Of a stretch of 64,000 bases of DNA, positions 1-9,756 are shown piece by piece; position 1 is the first letter of the stretch; every line of letters starts with the position of its first letter. The stretch is from Prochlorococcus sp. AG-402-K21. Lineage in GTDB: Bacteria; Cyanobacteriota; Cyanobacteriia; PCC-6307; Cyanobiaceae. The position numbers and the translations under genes were made by a program. The stretch lies in assembly GCA_003216775.1 (NCBI GenBank), contig QCII01000001.1, positions 124,001 through 188,000 on the forward strand, read 5' to 3'. A model generated the notes under the pieces. That model was not told the DNA's origin. It saw only the letters and a list, made by a program, of their open reading frames with translations, and did not search any database.

Positions 1-711
1 GATAAACTTTACGAATATGGATCTCCAATTACATCTCTTGCAATAGAAAGTAATCATAATAAATACGAAGATATTTATGCTTTAAAAAATTTTATTAAAA
101 ACTATTTAAAAAATAAATTTCCAAATTCAAAAGTAAATATAAATTTTTTTGATTCAGAAAAAACATTTTATTTAAAAGATATTACTGAGATAAATAAAAT
201 ATATTCAACTCCAATCCTTTCATTATTAACTCTAATAAATTCTGAAAGTCATAATTTTACCGCTGAATCTCTCTTTAAAAATGCCTCAAATACATGGAAC
301 GATAATGACTATATAAAATTAAAAAAATGGTTAGAAAATAAAGGTCTCCCAGTTACTAATACATACTTTGCTGATGCTAGTGGATTATCTAGAAAAAATA
401 AAATTACCACAAAATTAGTTGTATTGTTTTTAGATAAAATGAGATATTCTAATGATTTTAAAGCTTATCAATCTACACTTGCAATTATGGGAGTGAGAGG
501 AACATTATCAAAAAGGTTTGTAAATAGTGAATTATCTGGAAAATTTTTTGGAAAAACTGGGACTCTTTCAAATGTCTTTGCATTATCTGGCTTTTTATAT
601 AAAAATGAAAAGCCAATAATTATAAGCATTATCCAAAATTCTAATAATATTGATAAAGAAAAAACTTTTAAATTATTACGTGATGTTTATTATTTGAAAT
701 CTTGTAATTAA
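1..711 (+). CDS. dacB: D-alanyl-D-alanine carboxypeptidase/endopeptidase (PBP4 type), 3' part
   Basis: The frame is open from the first base to the stop at 709-711, so this is the C-terminal 236 residues of a gene that starts outside the window. Two penicillin-binding motifs are visible: an SxN-type segment reading ADASGLSRKNK, and the KTG box in GKFFGKTGTLSNV near the end. The order SxN then KTG, and the DASGLSR context, fit the peptidase S13 (DacB/PBP4) family, which trims peptidoglycan stem peptides in the periplasm. The catalytic SxxK serine lies upstream and cannot be checked. It converges on coaD with a 16-bp gap. Confidence 0.85.
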   Translation, partial: DKLYEYGSPITSLAIESNHNKYEDIYALKNFIKNYLKNKFPNSKVNINFFDSEKTFYLKDITEINKIYSTPILSLLTLINSESHNFTAESLFKNASNTWNDNDYIKLKKWLENKGLPVTNTYFADASGLSRKNKITTKLVVLFLDKMRYSNDFKAYQSTLAIMGVRGTLSKRFVNSELSGKFFGKTGTLSNVFALSGFLYKNEKPIIISIIQNSNNIDKEKTFKLLRDVYYLKSCN

Positions 712-727
712 AATATTATTTAAAATA

Positions 728-1201
728 TTATTTAAAATATTCTTTTAAATCCCTTTCAACAGAGGGGGGTACCATGTGATTAATTTCACCCCCAAATTTT
801 GCAACTTCTTTTACTAAAGAACTACTAAGAAAACTATAATTTGTATTTGTCGATAAAAATATAGTTTCAATATCATTATTAAGAGATTTATTTGTATGAG
901 CAATCTGGAGTTCATACTCAAAATCACTCATTGCTCTTAAGCCTCTTAGAATAAGGTTTGCCTCTAGATCATATGCACAATCAACAGTTAGTCCGGAATA
1001 AGAAATAACTTCAATATTAGGTAAATGAGAAAGAGAATTTTTTATTTGTAATATTCTTCTTTGAAGATTAAATGTTGGTGTTTTAGATGTATTTTCTAAA
1101 ACAGCAACAACTAAATTGCCAAATATTTTTTCAGCCCTTTCTATTAAATCAATATGCCCATTTGTTAAAGGATCAAATGTACCTGGATAAAGAATTTTCA
1201 T
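728..1201 (-). CDS. coaD: Phosphopantetheine adenylyltransferase
   Basis: This 157-residue protein has the full length of CoaD, which adenylates 4'-phosphopantetheine to dephospho-CoA, the fourth step of coenzyme A synthesis. The N-terminus [20 protein letters not shown] holds the nucleotidyltransferase (T/H)xGH motif at [22 protein letters not shown] and the later [15 protein letters not shown] are typical of the family. It is transcribed away from the flavin reductase gene, with only about 60 bp of shared upstream sequence. Nothing looks unusual. Confidence 0.95.
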   Translation of the reverse strand: MKILYPGTFDPLTNGHIDLIERAEKIFGNLVVAVLENTSKTPTFNLQRRILQIKNSLSHLPNIEVISYSGLTVDCAYDLEANLILRGLRAMSDFEYELQIAHTNKSLNNDIETIFLSTNTNYSFLSSSLVKEVAKFGGEINHMVPPSVERDLKEYFK

Positions 1202-1260
1202 GAATTTATTATGATCGAATAAGAAATTTAGTTAAAATAAGTTTATTAGTTAAATCAATT

Positions 1261-1749
1261 ATGACATTAAATCTAGAAGCAAAAAAAATCTTATTAAGAA
1301 AAATACCTCACGGATTATTCATTTGTGGCGTCAGAGACGAGGATAAAAATGAAGTTAATGGATTTACTGCTAGTTGGGTGACTCAAGGATCCTTCACCCC
1401 CCCATTAGTCGTAATGGCAGTTAGAGCAGAGGGATCTAGTCATGAAATAATAAAGTCCACCAATAAGTTCTCATTAAATGTGCTCAAAAGTGATCAAAAG
1501 GATCTAGCAGCTGTTTTCTTTAAACCCCAAAAAGCATTAGGAGGTAGATTTGAATCTGTTGAATTCAATTTAGGTGAGCTTGGATTACCTATTTTAGTTG
1601 ATAGTGTGGGAGGAGTTGAATGTAATGTTGTTGGAAGTGTTATTCATGGAGACCATACCGTTTTTGTAGGAGAAGTTCAATCTGCTTATTTGAATAACGA
1701 TCTTGACTCACTAAATTTATCTTCAACTGGCTGGAATTATGGAGGTTAA
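1261..1749 (+). CDS. Flavin reductase-like FMN-binding domain protein
   Basis: The 162-residue protein is a single flavin_reductase-like domain. The signature GFTASWVTQGSFTPPLVVMAV is where this fold binds FMN, followed by FSLNVLKSDQKDLAAVFF and a C-terminal VGEVQSA strand. Such domains bind FMN and accept electrons from NAD(P)H. In cyanobacteria the same domain forms the C-terminal part of flavodiiron proteins, but here it stands alone without diiron or flavodoxin parts. Its electron partner cannot be told from the sequence. uvrC starts 10 bp downstream, so the two are probably co-transcribed. Confidence 0.8.
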   Translation: MTLNLEAKKILLRKIPHGLFICGVRDEDKNEVNGFTASWVTQGSFTPPLVVMAVRAEGSSHEIIKSTNKFSLNVLKSDQKDLAAVFFKPQKALGGRFESVEFNLGELGLPILVDSVGGVECNVVGSVIHGDHTVFVGEVQSAYLNNDLDSLNLSSTGWNYGG

Positions 1750-1758
1750 TCATCATAA

Positions 1759-3717
1759 ATGAGTAATTCCTCAATCGAAACAAAAGACAATAAATATAAT
1801 TTTAAAATTGAATATAAATTAATTAATAATAAGAAGTTATTAAAATCAAGATTATCCGAAATTCCAAAGTCATCTGGTTGCTATCTTTTTAAAGATATAG
1901 ATAATAATTTACTTTATATTGGTAAATCTAAAAAACTGCGCAGTAGAGTAAGTAGTTATTTCAATAATTTTTCAGATTTAACTCCAAGATTAAGTTTAAT
2001 GGTTCGTCAAATAACTGAAATAGAAATTATAGTTACAGATAGCGAATATGAAGCACTTAATTTAGAGTCAAATTTAATAAAAACAAACAAACCATACTTT
2101 AATATTCTTTTAAAGGATGATAAGAAATATCCATATCTTTGCATAACTTGGAGTGAAAAATATCCACGAATATTTATTACAAGAAGAAGAAGAAATAGAA
2201 ATAATTTAGATAGATATTATGGACCTTATGTTGATGTCGGATTATTAAGGAGAACATTATTTACGATAAAAAAAATATTTCCACTTAGACAAAGACCAAG
2301 GCCAGTCTATAAAGATAGAACTTGTTTGAATTATTCAATAGGAAGATGTCCAGGTGTTTGCCAAGAAGTAATATCATCTGACGATTATAAAAAAATAATG
2401 AAACAAGTATCTATGATATTTCAGGGAAGAAATGATGACTTAGAAATATTTTTACAAAAAAAAATGCTGCAATTTTCAAATGATCTAGATTATGAGAATG
2501 CAGCAAAAATAAGAGATCAAATTTCAGGTTTAAAATTATTAACTGAATCACAAAAAATATCAATACCAGATTCTTCAATTAATAGAGATATCTTTGGAAT
2601 AGTTTCAGAAAAAAATGTAGCTAGTATACAAATTTTCCAAATGAGATCTGGTAAGCTCATTGGAAGAATTGGCTATAGTCAAAAATTAAATAATGAAGAT
2701 GAAAATCTTATTCTACAAAAGGTATTAGAAGAGCATTATATGAATGTTGAAGGCGTAGAAATACCATCAGAAATTCTTATTCAATATAAACTTCCAAAGC
2801 AAACAACCATAGAGGATTGGTTAACGGAGCTAAGAAAAAAGAAAGTAAAAATCATAATCCCAAAAAGAAATAAAAAACATGAAACTGTAGAGATGGTTTT
2901 AAAAAATGCGAAATTAGAATTAGATAGAATATTAAATGGGATACAAGATAATGAATCATCAATTGAGGATCTTGCCCAAATACTTGAATTAAGCGAACAA
3001 CCTAAAAGAATTGAAGGTTATGATATAAGCCATATTCAAGGTACAGACCCTGTAGCATCTCAAGTTGTTTTTATTGATGGTATTCCTTCAAAACAAAATT
3101 ATAGGAAATATAAAATTAAAGATCCAAACGTTTTTATAGGACATAGTGATGATTTTGCTTCAATATATGAAGTAATACATAGAAGGTTTAGAAAATGGTC
3201 AAGATTTAAAAAAACAGGAGGCAATTTTTCAATATTAAATGATAAAACTAATAGCAAATTAGACAATGAACTTCTATCAGATTGGCCTGATTTAATAATG
3301 ATTGACGGAGGTAAAGGGCAGTTAAATGCTGCTATTAAAGCATTAAAGGAATTAAATCTTGAGGAAGAAGTTACTATATGTTCATTGGCAAAAAAAAATG
3401 AAGAAATATTTATTCCAGGCTTTACAAAGTCTCTTGATACTGATGAAAATCAAAAAGGAGTTCTCCTATTAAGAAGGATAAGAGATGAAGCACATAGATT
3501 TGCATTATCTTTTCATAGAGACAAAAGATCTAAGAGAATGAATAGATCACAATTGTCCCAAATCAGTGGATTAGGTCCATCAAGAATAAGAGAATTGCTT
3601 CAGCATTTTAAATCTATAGACGCTATAAGAATAGCTAGTAAAGAGGATTTATCAAAAGTTAAAGGACTTGGAAAAAATTCAGTAAATGATATATATGAAT
3701 ATTTTCATGAGTTATAA
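1759..3717 (+). CDS. uvrC: Excinuclease ABC subunit C
   Basis: UvrC makes both incisions around a DNA lesion during nucleotide excision repair, after UvrB has been loaded. The 652-residue protein has the complete order of domains: a GIY-YIG nuclease (SGCYLF near residue 40 and YIGKSK near 53-58), a Cys-rich segment (TCLNYSIGRCPGVC), a UVR coiled coil around 224-260 for UvrB contact, the RNase-H-like second nuclease (GYDISHIQGTDPVASQVVF from about 420) and C-terminal helix-hairpin-helix motifs (ISGLGPSRIRELLQHF, KGLGKNSV). The ATG start follows the flavin reductase stop by 10 bp. Confidence 0.97.
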   Translation: MSNSSIETKDNKYNFKIEYKLINNKKLLKSRLSEIPKSSGCYLFKDIDNNLLYIGKSKKLRSRVSSYFNNFSDLTPRLSLMVRQITEIEIIVTDSEYEALNLESNLIKTNKPYFNILLKDDKKYPYLCITWSEKYPRIFITRRRRNRNNLDRYYGPYVDVGLLRRTLFTIKKIFPLRQRPRPVYKDRTCLNYSIGRCPGVCQEVISSDDYKKIMKQVSMIFQGRNDDLEIFLQKKMLQFSNDLDYENAAKIRDQISGLKLLTESQKISIPDSSINRDIFGIVSEKNVASIQIFQMRSGKLIGRIGYSQKLNNEDENLILQKVLEEHYMNVEGVEIPSEILIQYKLPKQTTIEDWLTELRKKKVKIIIPKRNKKHETVEMVLKNAKLELDRILNGIQDNESSIEDLAQILELSEQPKRIEGYDISHIQGTDPVASQVVFIDGIPSKQNYRKYKIKDPNVFIGHSDDFASIYEVIHRRFRKWSRFKKTGGNFSILNDKTNSKLDNELLSDWPDLIMIDGGKGQLNAAIKALKELNLEEEVTICSLAKKNEEIFIPGFTKSLDTDENQKGVLLLRRIRDEAHRFALSFHRDKRSKRMNRSQLSQISGLGPSRIRELLQHFKSIDAIRIASKEDLSKVKGLGKNSVNDIYEYFHEL

Positions 3718-3804
3718 ATATTAATTAATTTTTGAAAAATTGATTTCTTGATATTGATAAATATAACTATATTGAATGTATATATCTATAAATTATCTAG
3801 TAAT

Positions 3805-4371
3805 TTGGCGGCTGAAGCATATCTCTGGTTTAAATCACTTCACATTATTGGTGTAATCGTTTGGTTTTCGGGACTTTTTTATTTAGTAAGACTTTTTATA
3901 TATCATGAAGAATCTAAAAATATGGAAAATCAATTAAAAATTGCCTTTAATAAACAATACACCTTGATGGAAAAAAGGCTGGCGAATATAATCACAACTC
4001 CTGGGATGATATTAGCTTTAAGTATGGCTATATGCATGGTTATTATGCAGCCAAGTTGGTTAAGTGAGAAGTGGTTGCAAATTAAAATTTCTTTTGTTTT
4101 GGGATTAGTAATTTATCATTCTTATTGTTACAAAATAATGTATGCATTACAAAATGGTGCCTCAACCATTTCAGCAAAAAACCTAAGGTTATTAAATGAA
4201 TTGCCTACTTTATTATTATTTATAATTGTACTTTTAGTTATTTTTAAAAATAATTTTCCAACCAGTGTCGCTACATGGAGTGTAGTTGGACTTGTTATTT
4301 TCATGTTGGCTTCAATACAATTATATGCAAAGATTAGAAAGAAAAATGAGAATTCATTAAGTAATGAATAG
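3805..4371 (+). CDS. hemJ: Protoporphyrinogen IX oxidase, HemJ type
   Basis: HemJ oxidises protoporphyrinogen IX to protoporphyrin IX in most cyanobacteria, the last common step before the heme and chlorophyll branches. The sequence has the family N-terminal helix AYLWFKSLHIIGVIVWFSGL with its conserved histidine, LVRLFIYH, the KQYTLMEKRLANIITTPGM segment and several membrane helices. The frame is open from a TTG at 3748. I placed the start at the TTG at 3805 because the family begins at about AAEAYLWF, but both are weak starts without a clear ribosome site. The last 8 bp overlap the PHP gene. Confidence 0.88.
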   Translation: MAAEAYLWFKSLHIIGVIVWFSGLFYLVRLFIYHEESKNMENQLKIAFNKQYTLMEKRLANIITTPGMILALSMAICMVIMQPSWLSEKWLQIKISFVLGLVIYHSYCYKIMYALQNGASTISAKNLRLLNELPTLLLFIIVLLVIFKNNFPTSVATWSVVGLVIFMLASIQLYAKIRKKNENSLSNE

Positions 4372-5011
4372 GGAAGACTTAATAATATTAACTTCCAATA
4401 TTAATAAATATAGTTGTCCTAAAAACATTAATTTTCACTGTCATACAAAATTTAGTGATGGAAGTCTAGAACCGCATGAAATTTTAGAACAAGCTTATAA
4501 AAATAACTTGAAATTTTTATCAATAACCGATCATCATACAATCAAAGCTCATGAATATATAAAAAAAAATAATATACTCAAAAAATATCCTAAAGATTCT
4601 TTTAAATTAATTTCGGGAATAGAAATTAATTGTTTGATTCTAGGATGTTTAGTACATGTAATTGGATTGGGAATAGATATAAAAAGTAGATATCTTAATC
4701 CATACATTCTTGGAGAATCTCCAATAGGTAATGATTTAAATATTAAATCTGTTATTAAAGCAATAAATTTAGCTGGTGGTTTATCATTTCTTGCACATCC
4801 AGCGAGGTACAGGATTCCCTTTTATAAATTAATTCCAGAGGCAAAAATACAAGGTATTGATGGAATAGAGGTTTGGTACGATTATGAACTTAATGAAGTA
4901 TGGAAACCTAGTTTATTTGTCTGTTCTGAAATAGATAAATTAGCAGATAAATATTCAATGCTAAAAACATGCGGAACAGATAGTCATGGACTTTCACTAT
5001 TAGGCAGATAA
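4364..5011 (+). CDS. PHP-domain metal-dependent phosphoesterase
   Basis: This 215-residue protein is a single PHP domain. It carries the first metal motif FHCHTKFSDGS, the second motif SITDHHT, a central glutamate in SGIEIN, and late motifs FLAHPARY and CGTDSHG, so the metal ligands look complete. PHP domains of this size hydrolyse phosphoesters such as nucleoside bisphosphates or short oligonucleotides; the substrate here is unknown. The ATG overlaps the end of hemJ by 8 bp, which implies translational coupling. It converges on cobN with almost no gap. Confidence 0.85.
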   Translation: MNREDLIILTSNINKYSCPKNINFHCHTKFSDGSLEPHEILEQAYKNNLKFLSITDHHTIKAHEYIKKNNILKKYPKDSFKLISGIEINCLILGCLVHVIGLGIDIKSRYLNPYILGESPIGNDLNIKSVIKAINLAGGLSFLAHPARYRIPFYKLIPEAKIQGIDGIEVWYDYELNEVWKPSLFVCSEIDKLADKYSMLKTCGTDSHGLSLLGR

Positions 5012-5012
5012 T

Positions 5013-8000
5013 TCAGAATTCATTCTTTTCAATAATCGAATCAGTATTAATAATTATGTTCTTTAAATTTTCAATAACATCAGAAGAACAATTATTCCAC
5101 ATTTTTCTATTGACAATTTCAAGAAATCTTTGCGCAATATCTCTTAAAGCCCATGGATTATTCTCTAGAAAGAAATTCTTAAGATCACGATCACATAACC
5201 ATGATTTATAAACTTCCTCATAACACCAATCTGATACTACTTCAGTCGAAGCATCAAAAGCATATAAGTAATCTAGTGTCGCTGAAAATTCAAACGCTCC
5301 TTTATAACCATTATCCTTCATTCCATTTATCCATTTAGGGTTAAGAATTCTTGATATAACAACTTTATTAATTTCATCTTGTAATTTTGAAATTTTAGAT
5401 AATCCAAATTTAGATAAATCACCATGATACATTTCAGGTAATTTACCGCTCAATTTTTTTACTGCTGAAGATAAACCACCCTGAAACTGATAATAGTCAT
5501 CAGAATCTAAAATATCATGTTCCTTATTATCTTGGTTATGAACAACTAACTGCACATTTTTAAGAGCATTTTCTAATGATATTTTGTCCTCTATAGGTTC
5601 AAGATTATCACTGTAAATCCACTTACTCCAATTAAGAAAAGAATCTCCAAAATCATCAATATTTTCCCAATTAGAATTTGAAATTAGTTCTTGTAAACCA
5701 GCTCCATATGAACCTGGCGCTGACCCAAATATACGATTAATTGGATCACCATCCTTTAATGCTTTAGCAAGAGGGTTGAATTTATCATTTTCATTAAGGT
5801 TAGAAATAAGATTTATTGCTTTAGAAGTTAATTTAACTAACTGAGGAAATGCATCTCTAAACATTCCAGAAATCCTTAATGTAACATCTACCCTTGGCCT
5901 ATCGAGAACAGATAAAGGAATGATTTCTAAATCAATTACTCTTCTTGAGGGTCCATCCCAAATAGGTTTTACGCCTAGTAAATATAATATTTGACAAATG
6001 TCTTCGCCACCATTTCTCATTGTCGATGTTGCCCATACAGATATTGCTATATTTCTTAAATCTTCTCCATTGTCTTGTTTGTATAAATCAACTATTTGAG
6101 ACGCAGATTTACAACCAACACTCCAAGCTGATTCAGTTGGCAATCCTCTCGCATCAACTGAAAAGAAATTTTTACCAGTGGGTAAAGCTTCAGTTTTACC
6201 TCTCGTAGGGGCTCCAGATGGACCACTTTTTACATATTTGCCATTTAATGAATTAATAAACGATAATTTTTCATTATGTGAGGAATTTATTATTGGATTA
6301 AGGATCTCATTTTTTAATAATAAAAAATAATTATTATGTTTTTTATCATTAAAAAAATAGTCTATTATTTTCTGATTTTTATATTTTTCTAGATATTTTA
6401 TATTGGTAATATTTTTGTAAAAAAACAAATATATTAGATATTTTGCTTGTCGTTCCAAAAATTCAATAGCCATTCTAAAGTTTAATATTTTTTTGTTTGT
6501 AAACCTCAATAAAATTTTTTTATCCTTTTCAGTTAACTTTTGATCATATTTATTTGTCCAAGGATTCAAATCTAGTTTTAAATTTTTTGCTATATATTGA
6601 ACAACACCAATTCGGCTGGAATTTGGAACTCTAGCAATACACAAAAATAAATTTATTTCATTAATATTATTCTGCCTATTTCCAAAAACATGTAAACCTG
6701 TTCTAATTTGAGATTCTTTAATTTTGCAAAGAAAAGAATCAATTTCTTCTATTTGATTATTTTTATTATTTAAAGTAATTTCATCAAAATCTTTTTTAAT
6801 TAATTCAAAAATTGACTTTTCTATTATTTCAATACGATTAGAATTTAATAATTTTGCTTCAAAATATTCGTCTAAATAATTTTCTAATATTGAATATTTT
6901 CCATATAATTCTGACCTATCCAAAGGAGGAGTTAAATGATCAATAATTGTAGCAGCAGTTCTTCTTTTAGCTTGGGATCCTTCGCCAGGATCATTTACGA
7001 TAAAGGGATATATGTTTGGTATAGCTGGACAAATAATATTTGGGAAACATTTATTACTGAGACCTATAGATTTGCCAGGTAACCATTCAACAGTTCCATG
7101 TTTACCAATATGGCATATAGCATTTGCTTTAAAAACTTTTTCAATCCAAAAATATTGTGCTAAATATCTATGGGGAGGTGGAAGATCAGGCGAATGAATA
7201 TCTCTATCATTGTATGCGTCATAACCTCGCTGAGGTTGAATTAATAATGTTATATTTCCAAATCTAAGACCATTTATTGAGAAGCCTTCATTATCAAGAT
7301 CGATCGCATCAGATGGTTTGCCCCAACGATTAACAATAATATTTTTTGGCTCAAGTTCTAAGTAATTCCAATATTTTAAATATTCACTTAGTGGTAAGTA
7401 ATCTAATGGTTTATTATTTTGAGATTCAATATCATTAGTTCTAGTTTTTATAAGAATTGACATTAATTCCGAAGAATCTTGAGGATAATTACAAGATCCA
7501 AGGTCATAACCTTCTTCTTTTAACCAGTTAAGAATATTTATTATCGAAGATGGTGTATTAAGACCAACACCATTACCGATTCTTCCGTTCTTTACTGGAT
7601 AATTACTTATTACTAAACAAATTCTTTTATCAAAATTATTAAGTTTTTGAAGTTTCACATAATTTGTTGCAAATTTTGAAATCCATTCAATACCTACTTG
7701 ATCAGCTTTGTAACTAGTTATTTCACTGTAAAGTGTATTTTTTTTTGAAACTATTTCTTTAAATGCAGAAGGACAGGTAGTAATTCTTCCATCAAATTCG
7801 GGAATAATTATTTGCATTAATAAATCAGATGCATTCATTCCAATGGATGAATTTAACCAATTTTTTCTTGATATATTAGAAGAAAGAAGCTGTAAAATTG
7901 GGATTTTAAGAGAAGTAAAAATATTTGTAGAATTTTCAATTAAATCATTATTTTTGATTTGAGATGAAGAAAATGAAGTTGTGGTAATTATTATTTTAAT

Positions 8001-8750
8001 ATCTTCTTTTTTACAAATTTCTATTAATTTCTTTTGAATAATATGATCTTTTAGAGTTGAAATAAAAAATGTTTTAGGGGATAGTCCACATTTTCTTAAC
8101 TGCAAGTTAAGTTTGTCGTTTAATTCAATTTCATTAGCCAAAAAAAGCGATTTATAGGATATTATTCCTATCTTTTCACCTTTTTCAATTTTCCAATCAT
8201 AGAAATAAGGATCTGCATAAAAAGAAATCTTCAAAAACTTATCTGGAATTAATGTTTCATCCTTCTTTATATAAGATAAACAATTTAGAAATTTTCTATA
8301 ATTATCAAGTCCTCCAGATCTTAGTAATTTAGAAATATTTAATGCTAAATCTTTATCTATACTACTTATTTCACATAAGGAAACTTCCTGATCAAGAGTA
8401 CCTGATAGGATTACTAGCTTCCTTTTTTTATCAACTGCTTGCCAATTTAAAAGTTGTTCAATTCCATAGTTCCATGTACCTTTATCTCCGAATAATCTTA
8501 GTACGACAACTTTTGCAAAATTAATTGTTTTTAATAGATAATTATCTACTTGAGATGAGGAATTTAAATTAGAAATTTCTAAAGCTCTAATATTATTTTT
8601 TAATGAAGCAAATTCTTCTTCTAACAATAAGTTTGATAAGAGATTTAAATCAGCTTTGACACTTGTTATAAAAATAAAATCTGCAACTGGTTGCTCTATT
8701 AAATTTTCCTTATTCTTTTCATTTCCTGCTATATTTAATATCCTGTGCAT
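5013..8750 (-). CDS. cobN: Cobaltochelatase large subunit CobN
   Basis: CobN is the large subunit that inserts cobalt into hydrogenobyrinate a,c-diamide in the aerobic cobalamin pathway. The 1245-residue protein shows the CobN/BchH domain, including HIGKHGTVEWLPGK at about residue 540, the run DPGEGSQAKRRTAA, and VWATSTMRNGGEDICQ. It is a paralogue of chlH elsewhere in the window, but its GKHGTVEWLPGK and NYPVKNGRIGNGVGLNTPSS segments are of CobN type. Cyanobacteria are thought to use the ChlI/ChlD AAA subunits with CobN; neither is in this window. Together with cobU it indicates cobamide synthesis. Confidence 0.95.
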   Translation of the reverse strand: MHRILNIAGNEKNKENLIEQPVADFIFITSVKADLNLLSNLLLEEEFASLKNNIRALEISNLNSSSQVDNYLLKTINFAKVVVLRLFGDKGTWNYGIEQLLNWQAVDKKRKLVILSGTLDQEVSLCEISSIDKDLALNISKLLRSGGLDNYRKFLNCLSYIKKDETLIPDKFLKISFYADPYFYDWKIEKGEKIGIISYKSLFLANEIELNDKLNLQLRKCGLSPKTFFISTLKDHIIQKKLIEICKKEDIKIIITTTSFSSSQIKNNDLIENSTNIFTSLKIPILQLLSSNISRKNWLNSSIGMNASDLLMQIIIPEFDGRITTCPSAFKEIVSKKNTLYSEITSYKADQVGIEWISKFATNYVKLQKLNNFDKRICLVISNYPVKNGRIGNGVGLNTPSSIINILNWLKEEGYDLGSCNYPQDSSELMSILIKTRTNDIESQNNKPLDYLPLSEYLKYWNYLELEPKNIIVNRWGKPSDAIDLDNEGFSINGLRFGNITLLIQPQRGYDAYNDRDIHSPDLPPPHRYLAQYFWIEKVFKANAICHIGKHGTVEWLPGKSIGLSNKCFPNIICPAIPNIYPFIVNDPGEGSQAKRRTAATIIDHLTPPLDRSELYGKYSILENYLDEYFEAKLLNSNRIEIIEKSIFELIKKDFDEITLNNKNNQIEEIDSFLCKIKESQIRTGLHVFGNRQNNINEINLFLCIARVPNSSRIGVVQYIAKNLKLDLNPWTNKYDQKLTEKDKKILLRFTNKKILNFRMAIEFLERQAKYLIYLFFYKNITNIKYLEKYKNQKIIDYFFNDKKHNNYFLLLKNEILNPIINSSHNEKLSFINSLNGKYVKSGPSGAPTRGKTEALPTGKNFFSVDARGLPTESAWSVGCKSASQIVDLYKQDNGEDLRNIAISVWATSTMRNGGEDICQILYLLGVKPIWDGPSRRVIDLEIIPLSVLDRPRVDVTLRISGMFRDAFPQLVKLTSKAINLISNLNENDKFNPLAKALKDGDPINRIFGSAPGSYGAGLQELISNSNWENIDDFGDSFLNWSKWIYSDNLEPIEDKISLENALKNVQLVVHNQDNKEHDILDSDDYYQFQGGLSSAVKKLSGKLPEMYHGDLSKFGLSKISKLQDEINKVVISRILNPKWINGMKDNGYKGAFEFSATLDYLYAFDASTEVVSDWCYEEVYKSWLCDRDLKNFFLENNPWALRDIAQRFLEIVNRKMWNNCSSDVIENLKNIIINTDSIIEKNEF

Positions 8751-8822
8751 TTTTATATATAAATAAGGTTTAGAATACGTAAGTAAGATAAAACAAGTCT
8801 ACCTTAATTAAATAAATTGAAT

Positions 8823-9737
8823 ATGCATGAATTTCTTCCATACGCCTGGTTCGAAGGTAAATGTATTCCATTTAAAGAAGCAAAAATATCAATAGCTACT
8901 CATGCACTACATTATGGAACTGCAGCATTTGGAGGAATGCGAGCAATACCTAACCCTACAAATAAAGAAGAATTCCTTTTATTTAGAACTGATAAACACA
9001 TAAAAAGATTATCTCAAAGTGCAAAATTACTATTAACTGATATTTCTGAAGAATATATTTTTAAAGCCTTAGAGGAAGTTATACAAAGAAACAAACCTGA
9101 AAAACCTATTTATATAAGACCATTTGTATATACCAGCGATTTAGGTATAGCTCCAAGGTTACACAATATTGAAACAGATTTCTTTATTTATTGTATTGAA
9201 CTAGGAGATTATCTATCACCAGATGGTGTTTCTTGTAGAATGAGTAGCTGGACTAGACAAGAAGATAGATCTCTCCCTTTGAGAGGAAAAATAAGTGGAG
9301 CTTATATTACTAGTTCATTAGCTAAAACAGAAGCAAGTTTATCGGGTTTTGATGAAGCCTTGTTATTAAATTCAATCGGTAAGGTAAGCGAAGCTAGTGG
9401 TATGAATTTATTTATTGTAAGAAATGGAGACTTAATCACTCCAGGTGTTGATCAAGATATCCTTGAGGGGATTACTAGAGCTAGTGTAATTGAATTAGCA
9501 AAATCATTTGGAATAAATGTAATTCAAAGGCCTGTTGATAAAACAGAATTATTAATAGCAGATGAAGTTTTTCTAACTGGTACAGCAGCAAAAATTACAC
9601 CAGTTAAAAAAATTGAATCAACTGAATTAAATGTTGAAAGACCAATAATGAATAAATTAAAAAGTAAGCTTATAGAAATAACAGAAGGTCGTTCTCAAGA
9701 CTATGATAATTGGGTAACAAGAATTTCTCTACAATAA
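8823..9737 (+). CDS. ilvE: Branched-chain amino acid aminotransferase
   Basis: This class IV PLP aminotransferase performs the last step of Ile, Leu and Val synthesis. The sequence has THALHYGTAAFGGMRA near the start, the PLP lysine in SSLAKTEAS at about residue 168, and EASGMNLF and LTGTAAKITPV in the C-terminal half. A TTG at 8817 would add two residues, but the ATG at 8823 gives the usual start MHEFLPYAWFEGK. The D-amino acid aminotransferase branch is less likely given ALHYGTAAFGG and the 305-residue length. metH follows after 19 bp on the same strand. Confidence 0.94.
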   Translation: MHEFLPYAWFEGKCIPFKEAKISIATHALHYGTAAFGGMRAIPNPTNKEEFLLFRTDKHIKRLSQSAKLLLTDISEEYIFKALEEVIQRNKPEKPIYIRPFVYTSDLGIAPRLHNIETDFFIYCIELGDYLSPDGVSCRMSSWTRQEDRSLPLRGKISGAYITSSLAKTEASLSGFDEALLLNSIGKVSEASGMNLFIVRNGDLITPGVDQDILEGITRASVIELAKSFGINVIQRPVDKTELLIADEVFLTGTAAKITPVKKIESTELNVERPIMNKLKSKLIEITEGRSQDYDNWVTRISLQ

Positions 9738-9756
9738 ATTTGATTTTTACCTAAAA

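Noticed and set aside
6020-6208. Plus-strand frame inside cobN
   Set aside because: It lies fully within a strongly supported CobN frame on the other strand and has no recognisable features.
9738-9756. Possible cobalamin riboswitch before metH
   Set aside because: Only 19 bp separate ilvE and metH, too short for the element. The same is true of the 66 bp before cobN.
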